Origin: Halichondria panicea
Taxonomy: Eukaryota > Porifera > Demospongiae > Suberitida > Halichondriidae
Reading direction: 5' to 3'
DNA: 64,000 nucleotides
Assembly: GCF_963675165.1 (NCBI RefSeq)
Contig: NC_087382.1
Span: 6,620,315-6,684,314, forward strand
Shown here: positions 22,839 to 33,492 of the stretch, one piece after another
Layout of the letters: each line of letters begins with the position of its first letter
How positions within the stretch are numbered: position 1 is the first letter of the stretch
The notes under the pieces: generated by a model
Told to the model about the DNA's origin: nothing
Databases searched by the model: none
The model's input: only the letters and a program-made list of their open reading frames with translations
Position numbers and translations under genes: made by a program

Positions 22839-24970
22839 TTATAAATCAGGTGACTCGATCTCATTATAATGAAAAATCTCTGTGTCTGGTATATTGTCAA
22901 GTCCATACGAGGCACTGTACACGTCTGCATCCTCAGTGTCGGAGTCAGTTCTCATAGCAGTTTTGCTCATTGTGTACTCTCTAGCTTTCCTCTTTTGTCT
23001 GTTTAATTTATTCAGGGGGTCTGGGGAGAACTTGAGGAACATCCTATGACATCTGTTCACAGTCACCTTGAGGATATCAGCCACAGAGGGTGGATGCCGG
23101 TCTGGTTATCAAAACTGACGGAGAGTGCTCTTGCTGCCCAGGTACTGGCTGCTTTCGAAAAGTTCGCACCCATGTTCGAGATTATATCTTTGAACAGCTT
23201 GTTGATGTGCTCGTTATGGAGATCACATGGGACCGTGAGTATTGACGAAGCGGCCCCAGGTCAGCTGATGAGAGAGCAACTTGAAACTGCAGCCTCAGTG
23301 CCTCAAGTGCGTACTTTGTCTTCCTTTCAGAATGGAAGTGGAGCATCATGATCTTCCACAGTCGAAGTACACGCTCACCGTCTCCTTCCTTCCAGGCGTC
23401 CACAAACAGCAGTACCAAGGAGGCGAAATGATACAACACTCGAGCATACCCGTACACATGATCTCCATTGTCTACCACAGGTTCTCCAAGCAGCGCCTCA
23501 GGGATCACTGTGAACTCCTTGACCACTTTCTCTCTTCAACAGATCCTGGTTGACCTCCTTGTCCTTAATCTCACTATCAGGACCTAGTGTGCATAATGTT
23601 CTCAGTCAGGTATGTTGTGTACTCTTCCATAGTATTCTTCCATAGTATTACCTTCAACGTCCATCTCCTTGCAGCCCGCTGTCCCTTTGAACACAATGAG
23701 CAGAGATTCATCCTTCGGCTTCTTAGCTTTCGAGCGTCCAATACGTGCGAAGATACTATTGAGACGTCTTCTTGACTGGCCTTGTACAAGATGACAAATG
23801 TAATCACATGTACATACGTGGGTGTATTTAGATAGTATGTGGACGTGTACATATGTACATAATGATGCATTTAGGTATGTGTATACATACATGTACATGT
23901 AAGTACAGTTGCTGTACGTATTACTATTATTAGTGATATCCTCAATGACACGTGTGTGTAGAACAAAATTTTTTGTTAGTGGTAGGCGGGCACTTATAGG
24001 AATACTCATATGTACAGTACTCTAAACTTACAATCATAAAGTTCATCACACAGTGCCAGTCCTCAATACACGGCTCGAGATTATCAATGCGACCTCCTGG
24101 ACTATTTGAGCACTGCACATATTTGAGCACTGCACATGACGTTTAGCACACTGCTCTCGCTCACATGTCATGTGAGGTGATCACCCCCAGTCAGTGCTGT
24201 GTGCTTGTAGTCGGACCCCAGGTATGACGCCATTGCTCTCATGATCTCACTGCTCACAATTTCGTTGTTGTGCAGCTCCGACTTTGCTGCCATCTCTTCA
24301 TTGTAGGTGTGGTGACCAGCCCCTTGATATAATCACACAGGATTCTACTCACTAACACCTCAAGGTCTCCCTGGATGACAGTGATATCTTCCTTGGTTGG
24401 TAGGAAGCTGTGTCTGTGCAGAGCGTAGGACGGGAGAAGTCAGAGACAGGAAAAGGAGGTACCTTGACAGCGAATATGCTGAACATGTGCATGCATGGTG
24501 GTCACTCCTTATGTCCCGCACACTGACCTGCTTGTCCACTTTGTCACCGACAAACTTTACAAATGCCAACCACTTGTCGGTATGGACACGCTTCAGTATC
24601 GCTTCGTAGCTGAGGGTCACATTGATGTTGGCCCAAGCTTAATAATACCTGATCAATGCTCTATTTTATACACTGTACATGCGCACACAAACACGCACAG
24701 ACCTTCTTCTGGATGTGGGTAGAAAAGAGGGCACACGAGAGATAGGATTGAATCCCACACACACACATCACCCTGTTACGCTCTGATGGCCACTGCTGTA
24801 AACAGTCCTGGGAACTGCCGATCTCCTTCTTGTTCCTCTTGGACGAGTTGGTGACAAGCACAACGTAGAATCTCCTAGAGAGTAGGAGCCTTGGTCTCAA
24901 GCTCGGAGATTGCTTGTGTCCACGCGAACCTCTCAGCCTGCTCAAGGGTCATGGACCGAAACAGTGACAC
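22839..24970 (-). pseudogene. DUF6589-like transposon protein gene, decayed
   Basis: Read leftwards from 24970, fragments include LSYEAILKRVHTDKWLAFVK, a Tyr/His-rich HHTYNEEMAAKSELHNNEIV, ASYLGSDYKHTALTGGDH, LEPCIEDWHCVMNFMI ending at donor GATT|GTAAGT (near 24025), then YARVLYHFASLVLL, DAWKEGDGERVLRLWKIMML, KYALEALRLQFQVAL, CDLHNEHINKLFKDIISNMG, FDNQTGIHP and VADILKVTVNR. These match the family I know as DUF6589, abundant in animal and fungal mobile elements. Frame changes near 23240, 23080 and elsewhere break it. Its convergent position beside the RecQ-like gene inside shared TIRs suggests it is the transposase or a key partner; that role is inference. Confidence 0.7.
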
Positions 24971-25846
24971 TGGCTGGGTGCACAACACACTAACACTCAT
25001 CATTTATGATCCTTGATACCCGAGCCACAATATCATTACTGAGACAAGGAGTAGAGACCTGCAAATGGATTGAAGATTTCCCCCAGCAAGTGCCTTTGCG
25101 ATCTTTTCCAGGTCAGGACTCAGGACTAACGACTACTGTACACTTACTTGGTGAGCACACTGAGATCTGTAAGTGTGCGTTTGACTCATGATTATTACCG
25201 TACACCTTGTTTGTCAGTAGCAGTGCTGGCACTCGTAGTCTGTAGTGTGCACTCAATTCCAGCTATAATTATAGGATAATTATACTCTGCAGGTATAGAG
25301 CAGTCTCAATAGAAGTTGCTTGAGTAACGTTGCTCCGATCCCTCAGCGGCACATCTCGTTTGCAGACTAACATATTACAGTAATTTTAGAAACTCGTAAT
25401 TTTTATCTTACTCTTGTCCTAGACGGGGAAACAGAGTCGCCTTCCAGCGGATCCAGCGGATCCAACGGGCTGATGGTCTTGCTACGTGTGTGTGTGGAGA
25501 CCCCACTAGTGTCTTTGAACTTGTTGGGCTGCCAGTGACAGGCCTGGGTAGAAGTGCCCTTCTCTTCTCATAGCTAGCCTTGGCTAGAACTCTAAATGAC
25601 TCTGCTGACAGAAACTTTCTGTTGCAAGGCCTGCAAATATGGTGGGAGAGACGGAGTTATTGGAACCTCTGTGATTTTGCTGAGCCTCTCTGCAAGATCT
25701 GAGGAAGGGCATCCTTTGGGGAACACTGCAATGTAATGAGAGAAACTGCAGCAAGTCCTGCAGGATAAGCCTAAGGATTCTACGGTAGCCATCTCTCAGT
25801 TGTTTAACCACTGTATTTTTCCTACGAACCATGCGGTATAACAACA
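24971..25846. other. Right arm of the RecQ/DUF6589 element, no clear gene
   Basis: Short open frames on both strands (for example 25584-25847 minus) show no recognised similarity. They could be 5' exons of the minus-strand DUF6589-like gene. GCGGATCCA is duplicated near 25448. Confidence 0.35.
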
Positions 25847-26689
25847 CAGTGGCGGATCCAGAGGAGGGTCCCCCCTTTTGAAGTTAACTTTAGAAGACAC
25901 CAGCTAGCTATTTATCAGTTTTTGTAGCTATTGTAATTTGATTCAATGATTGTACCTGTTGTTTTGATGCATCAACTGCTGCCAAAGGAGTGTTCAGGTT
26001 AGCTAGCCTAGGCTAGCTACAGTGGTTTGCAGAACAGCAGTAGGCGGTGGCTCTTAAGTGTTTTGTGGTTTTGTGGTTGTAAGCATACAGTAGTATTCAC
26101 TATTACAGTCATGCCCATCAATTCAGGCCGCTTTTTCACTAAATTCAAAATAGTGGGAAATTTGAAATTGAGCTACTCTTCAGTGCTGCTTATAAGGAAG
26201 ATGCCTTTGGCGAGGCCTAGCTGCATCTGAGGACTTTCTTGGCCAAATTGCACTTGCTGTGTACGTGTAAGAACAGTGTTAGAAGGGTACACATCTGAAC
26301 GTTGCCAAAAAATTAATGTTGTAGTTGAAATTAGCCATTGTTAGTGATGATAGTTGAACTTTAAGATAGCCACTTGACTACTGTGTGACTCTCTCTCAGT
26401 CTGTGCAGTCTAGCTAGCTAGAGCATGTATTAAACAGTGCACGAGCTACATGTGCTTGCTCAAATGGGCCAGAAGCCCATGCCAGCCTGCTAGTAATCTC
26501 AGACCACAAAACCACAAAACACTTAAGAGCCACCGCCTATGCTCTATGAGTATGACAACTGTTCTGCAGTAGTTGACTCTATGCAAGTCTATTATGGGAC
26601 TTCCCCTGGCTGAGTATGGGATTTTCGCGCACAGCGCGAGCTGGTTAGTTTGGAACCCCCCCCTTTCACTTTTCCTGGATCCGCCACTG
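25847..26689. mobile_element. Non-autonomous hAT-type element
   Basis: Both ends start with CAGTGGCGGATCCAG, inverted, then G-rich or C-rich runs, as in common animal hAT elements. The flanks TAACAACA (25839-25846) and CAACAATA (26690-26697) agree at 6 of 8 positions, the target duplication length of hAT. A perfect 37-bp inner inverted repeat lies at 26041-26077 and 26503-26539. No transposase is encoded. It inserted 35 bp inside the right TIR of the larger 20420-26768 element. Confidence 0.85.
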
Positions 26690-26724
26690 CAACAATAAAT
26701 TTCGCGCATGTGCACTAACACCCC

Positions 26725-26768
26725 TGCAATGAACACCAGGCCGTATTTTAATCGGCGTGGATTCGAGG
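26725..26768 (-). repeat. Right 44-bp terminal inverted repeat
   Basis: Reverse complement of 20420-20463 without mismatch; see the left repeat. Confidence 0.9.
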
Positions 26769-27150
26769 TTAGTGCCAAAGTTTTCCAGCAGGATTATTAA
26801 GAGTTACATGCAGGGCCAACCCATGTAAGTTGAGATTGCGTGTATTAACTGTGTCCCTATAGATACAAGTCACGTCATCCAGCTATACATCTCAATTCTT
26901 CAATTCTATCGACCATGATTGTTGCTAAATTGATTAATGGCGGCAAGCTAACGAAACGTTACAGTGTGCAAGTGTGCAATTAATTTACTGCGTATGCGCA
27001 ACCGAGGCGTGATTCTCGTTACAGTTAACTCTACTATTGACAAACACATGAACAGATTGCCTGCCATAAACGCATCGCCAAGCTTTCTTGACTTTTTAGC
27101 CATTACTGCACCACCATCTTTTTTAATCTTTGTTTCATAACGGCTGTTAT
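26769..27150. other. Non-coding stretch
   Basis: No gene or structured repeat recognised apart from short open frames on the minus strand that I regard as chance. Confidence 0.35.
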
Positions 27151-27232
27151 TGACCTTTAGCCGACTATAGTCGGCATGGCTACTCATTGTGCACGCTGTG
27201 TTGGAGCTATGCCACGCTGCAGGTACCAGCAC

Positions 27233-27990
27233 ATGCGCATTGAGCTGCTCTTCCACATATGGTATTTTTAATATTTTAATTGATTGCGAGCCAGATGCAA
27301 AGACAAAAGAGAAGAAACTGAAGAAAACTGCTGGCAGAGCTAGTATGTTTATACATTATCCATAGTAAATGTATGGTTTACATCATTTACCTAATATTTA
27401 TTTGAGGCACTATTTTACATGTATTTAGCTGGGAATTTAAAGGCATGAAACTGGAGCTAGGAAGTAGCCATGGTTGCTTGAGAGTGATATGCCTTAGGCA
27501 TAGCTGTTTAGTTTTTAATATTAACATAAAAGTGTGAAAAGAAGAATTCGTAAGTACATTTGTTTGGGGGGGAGTTGCTGGTTAACAATACATTGTACAG
27601 CACTATTATATAGGTCTACATATTGCTACCTGCTAATTCAAACTTACCCGTAAATTGCCAAGACAACATGCCAATGACAGAGGGCCTTACGATTGGTCGT
27701 GCAAAAGCCCCTGATGACGGAAATACACCACTACCTAAATGTCGTTAGACTGACAAAAATTATGTTGTAATCATAACGTTAAGAAATAAGTATGCAGTAT
27801 GCAGTCGAGCTGTGCCTAGTATCGAGCTGTGCCTAGTACTATAGTTTTTTTGTGAGTGTAGTTTTTTTAGGTTTTAATAGGATGTGTAATTCTAGTATCA
27901 TTCTGATGTACAGCAACCAAAGAAACTAGTTCAGATCTATGTATGTAGTAGCCAGAGAAAGCTAGCTAGCTAGCCCCAATTAAATTAACT
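27233..27990. other. Non-coding interior
   Basis: No gene recognised. A GTGCCTAGTAYYATAG-like short duplication lies near 27810-27842. Confidence 0.35.
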
Positions 27991-27996
27991 TCCTGT

Positions 27997-28331
27997 CTAT
28001 TTCCGGTGCAACACGCATGGGCAACACGCGTGAAATCCGACTAAACCTTCAAGTTTTGTCTCCAGTTCATCTTGCTTTATTTTCATTGTGTCCTGTAGTG
28101 CTTTCATGCTTTTTTGTTCTTCAATTAACTGTTTCAGCATTCCTTGTTGGTTTTGGAGCAGGTACCTTGACAAGGGCGGCTTTGATGACTCGTTCGACTT
28201 GGTAATGTGTAAGGGCTTGAGACCGAGCATTTGGTGAAGAAAGTTGTGTGTAAGGTCTCCTTGACTCCATAAAATGAGAACACTTCCATCTCTTCTGCAC
28301 TGAGCCGTAGAGGTGATGTCTCATGTCTCAT
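27997..28331 (-). pseudogene. Short coiled-coil frame, unrecognised
   Basis: Overlapping minus-strand frames encode RLSAEEMEVFSFYGVKETLH and, after a frame change, a heptad-like stretch with LLQNQQGMLKQLIEEQKSMK and KIKQDELETKLEGL. The heptads suggest a coiled coil. The frame shift near 28200 and the short length suggest a broken exon of a transposon gene. No family recognised. Confidence 0.35.
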
Positions 28332-29310
28332 GATGTCTCATTGTGATCTTGGTCAAGAAGAGCCGGCATATAATAGCACAGGTACGGGTAAGGGTACAAT
28401 TAAGTTAGAGATCCACCGCTAACATTAGAGTTACTCATATCAAATAACGGCCTTTTTGCATGTGGTTGGAACACTCCTACCACGCTTAACGGTCGTCAAG
28501 CGTGGGGTGGGCTCCTCCCCTAGCTAACTCATGTCAAAACTGGCTTAATTCAATTAGAATGAAACACAAGATGGATCTAAGTAAGACACTCTACTTAGAC
28601 ACAGGCTATGATGAACCAAATAAGAAGTGGTGAAAATAAGACCCTCAGACAAGCTTTTCTAGGCCATGACAAAGTATTAATTGTCTTAGACTATTTTAGT
28701 CAGTATTAATTAACAGATCTTATAGCTGACACGAAAGAGATGGGAGAAGATATTGATTTTGATGAAGTGCAACATAATGGAATGGTATGTTGTAATAATG
28801 TATATGTACGTACGTGTACCCAAGTTACATAGTCTTATGATAATAATATTGTTCAGATCATTCCTGACGACTTGGATACTGACCTCAAACATACGGTAAT
28901 TGTAAATAATTATAATTATTAAGTGTGTGCAAAATCATAATAATCTTATAAAGAATCAGCTCTTCCTGTTCATGTTCCAGTCCCTATTTTGTTGTTCTGA
29001 TACTGCTATTGGAGTTCCTCTTGGTGTATTTGGTGTATCCTTTCCCGGCTTTATTGAACAATGCATTTTAATCACTTGGAAATAGCACTTGCAACTATTT
29101 CCTACAGGTAGCCCAGGGGTACCATGACTGACATCATCTGTCACTGTCCATCGTTATTCTCACTGTTGTACCTGTTGTACCATGAAGATCTTGTAGCCAT
29201 TATCAAACTGTCACTTTTCTTTGGATAGTACTGCACAAAGTGTACCAAGATAAAGATACCACGTGAAAGTACCTACAGTGTGCGCATAGCTCCAACACAT
29301 CACTACCGCT
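28332..29310. other. Mostly non-coding; two exon-like pieces
   Basis: Plus-strand ADTKEMGEDIDFDEVQHNGM near 28725-28784 ends at a GT (GTATGT) and IIPDDLDTDLKHT near 28858-28894 follows an AG; they could be small exons. CCTTTCCCGGCTTTA near 29038 repeats the outer motif of the right end at 29342. Nothing else is supported. Confidence 0.3.
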
Positions 29311-29512
29311 GCCGTCATATGACGGCTAAAGCCGGGAAAGGGTTAAGTGCAAGCAGTTAGAACTATTTTCAGCAAAGTTGTATCACGTAATCGCAATAAT
29401 TTAATGTGTCTTTAATTTGACAGTCACACTAATAACATTGTGTATTATACATGATTATACATTATACATGATTATATACAACGTGGATCAAAACATGTAG
29501 TGCGATCATTGC

Positions 29513-29860
29513 TTGCTGAGGAAGGCAGAGTTGTGTGTGTGTGTGTGTACTCTGAGCTTTGACCGGCGACCTGTCACTGGGTCTTGTAGGCAGTTGTGTG
29601 TGTGTGTGTACTCTGACCGGCGACCTGTCACTGGGTCTTGTAGGCAGAGTTGTGTGTGTGTGTGTGTGTGTACTCTGACCGGCGACCTGTCACTGGGTCT
29701 AGAGTTGTGTGTACTCTGACCGGCGACCTGTCACTGGGTCTTGTAGGCAGAGTTGTGTGTGTGTGTGTACTCTGATCGGCGACCTGTTACTGGGTCTTGT
29801 AGGCGGAGTTGTGTGTGTGTGTGTGTGTGTGTACTCTGACTGGTGTAGGCAGAGTTGTAT
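29513..29860. repeat. Minisatellite of about 55-60 bp
   Basis: About six copies of a (TG)n run followed by TACTCTGACCGGCGACCTGT and CACTGGGTCTTGTAGGCAGA. Copies differ mostly in the number of TG steps. An inverted single copy lies at 30121-30180. Confidence 0.92.
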
Positions 29861-30120
29861 GTATGTACTATTAGCATTATTATACACGTCATGTGTATTC
29901 ATGTGTGTATATGCCTAGTATATGCTTGTCTCTTTATTTATTCAGGAAATATCGTCTAAGAAATCAATTGAGCATATCCGTATGAAAAGGAACAGATACC
30001 GATAAAAAAAAAATTTAAATACAGAGACGGACCCAATAGTTTCACTCCCTCTACATCGTTCCTGGTGAAGACGATCGTCAGTCTGGTATTGGTTCACATA
30101 GCTCAGAACCTTTGCCAGGA

Positions 30121-30180
30121 GTCTCTCAAGACCCAGTGACAGGTCGCCGGTCAGAGCACACACACACATACAACTCTGCC
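30121..30180. repeat. Inverted copy of the 29513-29860 unit
   Basis: CCCAGTGACAGGTCGCCGGT, then a CA run and CAACTCTGCC, is the reverse complement of the neighbouring minisatellite unit. Array and copy could pair as a stem across about 300 bp. Confidence 0.85.
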
Positions 30181-30869
30181 GAGTACACACACATAAGTAG
30201 AACTATTTACAGTCATCTATCTCCACTAGAAGATGAGTTGCAGACAATTGCTGAGGAGGAGTTGACCTGTTGGTTGGTAGTTTCACAACAATGAACTTAG
30301 TTAATCTAGTTGTAGTACAAGATAGTACATTCCTGCAGTTGGTTGCTGGCAGCATTCCTTTGGGAAGGGGGAATACTAAAATAATATGTAAACAATTTGA
30401 CCATACAGGGTTTGTGCTTGAGCGGGTACAAGTAGTGATCAGCATGTACAGTATGTCCAGTAAAAAAGCGCTCCTCTGAACAGATGTGTTTTGCAGAACT
30501 AGTAACTAGCAGCATTGAAAAAGGCGGTACAGTTGATAGGTACCTTAAGGTGACATATTTTCACAGGTAGATTTGTTTGCGTTTTTACAGTTTTGTACAT
30601 TTTGCGGTATAATATTTTGCGAAATGTCGATCTGGATACATTAAACAAGAGGGCGGCCAATTATTTGCGAGTATTAATTTTTGCGATTTTACTCTCATTC
30701 GCAGAAATAGCAGAAATTAATACACGCGAAACTTAGAACTATTTGAAAAGTTACATTATTTTGTTGACATGTTGTGATTATGATGTAGATATCAATAGAC
30801 AATGTAGGCATCAATTCTCAGGGTTCTTCCGACGGTACAAAATGTTACATCTTAGTCGCTCGACACCAT
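30181..30869. other. No recognised gene; a small hairpin-like repeat
   Basis: Near 30600-30740 the sequence has repeated TTTGCGA/TTGCGAG motifs with inverted counterparts (GAGTATTAATTTTTGC against GAAATTAATACACGCG), consistent with a short MITE. No coding evidence. Confidence 0.35.
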
Positions 30870-31215
30870 TCGTGATGTTGCTGTACGAGCGCTTCAAGTT
30901 GTTGAAGTACGCCTAGTCAGCCAGTTAACCACATGCTTCTCTAGCATGTGCATTTTGGGAAAATGCTCCCGGTAAAATGTCATGAACATAGTGATGTGAT
31001 GTGATCTTGCTCTGGTTATACAGCGTGTCACAGTTGTGGAATAGAGTGAATACAACAGAAAACTTGCTCTTTGCCGGGATTGAAAGGCTGTAATTGCTTG
31101 CTGCCAATACAACGGCATTACAGAGATGCACCGTGTTCTCAGGCTGTAAAAACGAAGTAAGCATGTTCAGTCGTACCCTGAGAGTTAGGTGGACGTGATT
31201 TCCAACAAATGTCAT
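30870..31215 (-). pseudogene. Fragment of a widespread transposon protein
   Basis: Two overlapping minus-strand frames join as FVGNHVHLTLR, KFSVVFTLFHNCDTLYNQSK and FMTFYREHFPKMHMLEKHVV followed by NWLTR. I recognise this motif series (FxGNHVH, FPKMHxLExHVV) from abundant transposon-associated proteins of cnidarians and sponges but cannot name the superfamily. Only about 110 residues remain, with a frame change near 30990. Confidence 0.55.
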
Positions 31216-31965
31216 CTAAGAATTTAACGACTGGACCATCATCTGCGCACTTAAGGCCCGGGTCCAGATTTCAATACCAAAATTTACACTACGTTGAAGC
31301 TCAATGTTTTCTTTTTCTCAATTATGCTAATTTAGTCCCATAAATGATGATGACGACGTCATGCCACTCTCAGAAAGAGAAGTGCAAATACGGCGTTTAA
31401 GATGCCAAAATCAAGCTTCAAAAACAAGGCTAGATGAACATCTCATAGTATCCTTGATGGGAAGAGTAGGAGTTATTGTATGAGATACACAAAATAGCCT
31501 ACCTCTAGAGTGGCTGTCAGAGCTAAAGAAGCTAGCATAGCTAAGGAAGTTTTGGGCATTTTTTCTTCCCATCAAGGAAACATAATCATAACAACATACT
31601 CTATCTTTTGAGGGCTACTCTTACCTTGTTTAAGTCCGCTGCCAAAGATAATCTATAATAGTTCTAGCAGCTAGCTAAATGACGTCACATGCAATGAATA
31701 ACATTAATAAACATTATGAATCTCATTAACACTACATGATCTACATGATCTACATAAAATGTTGGCAATGAATAAAATTAATCTTATCAGTGCCTGACCC
31801 AGGCCTTAACTGCGCAGAGTCCTCTCTCTTGAACTCAGACTTTGAGATGGCAGTTTGGTCCACTCCGTATCCTAAATCATTAAAGTAGTTGTTTTATAGT
31901 GTATAGTGTTGGCTTTCTCTTCAAGTTCTGCCACCAGGTGATCAATTTCTCTAAATCGATCATTA
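31216..31965. other. Non-coding stretch with a short inverted repeat
   Basis: TCCTTGATGGGAAGA near 31452 and TCTTCCCATCAAGGA near 31565 are exact inverted copies about 100 bp apart. No gene recognised. Confidence 0.4.
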
Positions 31966-32182
31966 CAGTATTATCCGGACACCTTGGTTCCAGCTGGATA
32001 AGTGATAGATAAACCACTCCTTGATCCACCCACTTTATTGATAAACAACAGTGCCACATGGTCGATAAGCAGGCATGTCTCCATGGTAACAGCTGCAACG
32101 CGCATGCGCGTTTGAGGGACACGCCCATTTTTATTTTTTGATCTGATAACAAATGGAGGGCCGGATAATTGAGGTTCTACTG
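31966..32182. mobile_element. Small pogo/Tigger-like MITE
   Basis: Left end CAGTATTATCCGGACACC; right end, reverse complemented, CAGTAGAACCTCAATTATCC then GGCC. Both ends are flanked by TA (31964-31965 and 32183-32184). The CAGTA...ATCCGG terminal pattern is typical of pogo/Tigger elements. No coding capacity in 217 bp. Confidence 0.7.
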
Positions 32183-32184
32183 TA

Positions 32185-32879
32185 CACAAGCAATCGTACA
32201 CAAGCATCGTACACAAGCAATCATAATACATAAAATCATAGATAAACGAGATTGGAAACGCATTACAAACGCATTACAATCTGAACGTGTGACCGCTAGT
32301 TACGCTCCAGTATCTAAGGACTGGTTGAGCTCTGCCCACTTTTCTCTGCAGCCAACGTATTCAGGTATGCACTGGGCTTCTAGCATCCATATGTCAGAGG
32401 GCGACACAAAGAGATCCGAGCAGTAAATGTTCCTACGGAACCACGAGTAGGTGGTAAGTATCGAAAAAACTACGCTTGATTTCTTTATAAAGGGAAGGCT
32501 AGCTACGGCTGGCTTAACAATTTTCAACATTTCTCTTCGTGTATATAGTTCAAGATTTCTCGGTCTACCCAGTCTAAATTTTGACGACAAAAGTAAGTTG
32601 CAGCTCTAAGCTGGTAATGCCTGTACCGCAAAACAATAGACACCCACGCAATTACAGGTTTTTCGAGCGGGGACATTGAAAACATAGATGCATACGAAAG
32701 AGAGCTTTTTCTATGAGATGGGAAGTAAGAAGAATAAGGAAAACAAAATCAAAAATAGTTACAGGCATGTGTATGTGAAGAGGTGGCCAGCAAAGGCGAA
32801 GAGGATTCATACCTCAGTATACTGACAGGCTGACACAACACTCGAGTATCTCCATTTCTTTGTTCTTTGTGTGGAGAGA
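32185..32879. other. No recognised gene
   Basis: Contains a 96-codon minus-strand frame (32300-32590; SSVVFSILTTYSWFRRNIYC) without recognised similarity and a short triplicated ACACAAGCA motif near 32184-32220. Confidence 0.35.
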
Positions 32880-32990
32880 GTAGAGAGTAGAGATGGACTG
32901 GCTATCTTGAAGGCCGAATGTGACAATTGCAAAATGTACTTCAACCTGGACACATCAAAGAAAGTTAAGGGTCCTCGAGCCGTTTACAAA
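32880..32990 (+). pseudogene. Mutator-like transposase, N-terminal part
   Basis: Encodes GLAILKAECDNCKMYFNLDT and SKKVKGPRAVYK, with a CxxC zinc-ribbon-like pair, then is cut by the CACTA element at 32991. The frame resumes at 38999-39000: joining TACAAA here with TTTAGGTGGGAGTGC there keeps the frame and yields the family motif RWECNLAAVWG. So this and the 38999-40530 part are one gene split by insertion. Confidence 0.8.
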
Positions 32991-33134
32991 CACTGGGCAA
33001 AAAGTTAAATTTCTCACTACAGGATTTATGCCAATATATTGTAGGATATGTCACTTGTCATTGACGCACCATGCTAACAAGACATATGGAATTTCATGTC
33101 ATATTTTCTGCTAGAGGATAGAGCTAAATCCCAT

Positions 33135-33310
33135 GTACCGGATAGTTAAAGACCATTTGAACTAGCCAATTTGGTGTAGGAATCATATAATTATAAGTGT
33201 AGGAATCATATAAGACACATCAATAATCCTTAGCATTAACAGTCACATTTCCTTCAAACTTTCATGACCAAAACGTATGTACTGGATAGTTAAAGAACAT
33301 ATGAACTAGC
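33135..33310. repeat. Left subterminal repeats of the CACTA element
   Basis: GTACYGGATAGTTAAAGAMC, followed by ATWTGAACTAGC, occurs at 33135 and 33279. GTGTAGGAATCATATAA is also duplicated. Such subterminal repeats are typical binding sites for the accessory protein in plant CACTA elements; the role here is inference. Confidence 0.6.
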
Positions 33311-33492
33311 TGTCATGTAGTCAATTTGGTGTAAGAATAATAATAATTCAAATTAACCATAAATGTCATGTTTCATAAATAAATTATTAACACAATACCA
33401 ACAAGCCCAACAAGCACAAAGGAAACAGAATGATAATTAGGCATCGATCAGTTTTAGCACAACGATTAATGATATTCGCATAACTATAATAG

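Larger units (their letters stand above)
20420..26768. mobile_element. Large TIR element with RecQ-like and DUF6589-like genes
   Basis: A 44-bp sequence starting CCTCGAATCCACGCCGATTA (20420-20463) recurs as a perfect inverted copy at 26725-26768, 6.35 kb away. A further short match, GCACATGCGC, lies just inside both. The interior carries a RecQ-like helicase gene (plus strand) and a DUF6589-like gene (minus strand), converging near 22800. A LINE fragment and a hAT-type element inserted later. No target duplication is evident (GCG on the left against TTA on the right). Helicase-bearing Academ transposons are the nearest known concept I can think of, but that assignment is inference. Confidence 0.75.
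27151..29342. mobile_element. Possible TTAA-type (piggyBac-like) element
   Basis: The right end reads GGCTAAAGCCGGGAAAGGG followed by TTAA (29343-29346), with the 16-bp palindrome GCCGTCATATGACGGC at 29311-29326. The left end has ACCTTTAGCCG with the palindrome GCCGACTATAGTCGGC at 27160-27175. TGTTGGAGCTATGC is shared in inverted orientation inside both ends. The left TTAA is not preserved. Palindrome-bearing ends resemble those of the element at 48827-50070. No piggyBac transposase is recognised inside. Confidence 0.45.

Noticed and set aside
26948..27256. 102-aa minus-strand frame as a gene
   Set aside because: No recognised domain and it spans the palindromic end of the TTAA-type element, so it is probably fortuitous.
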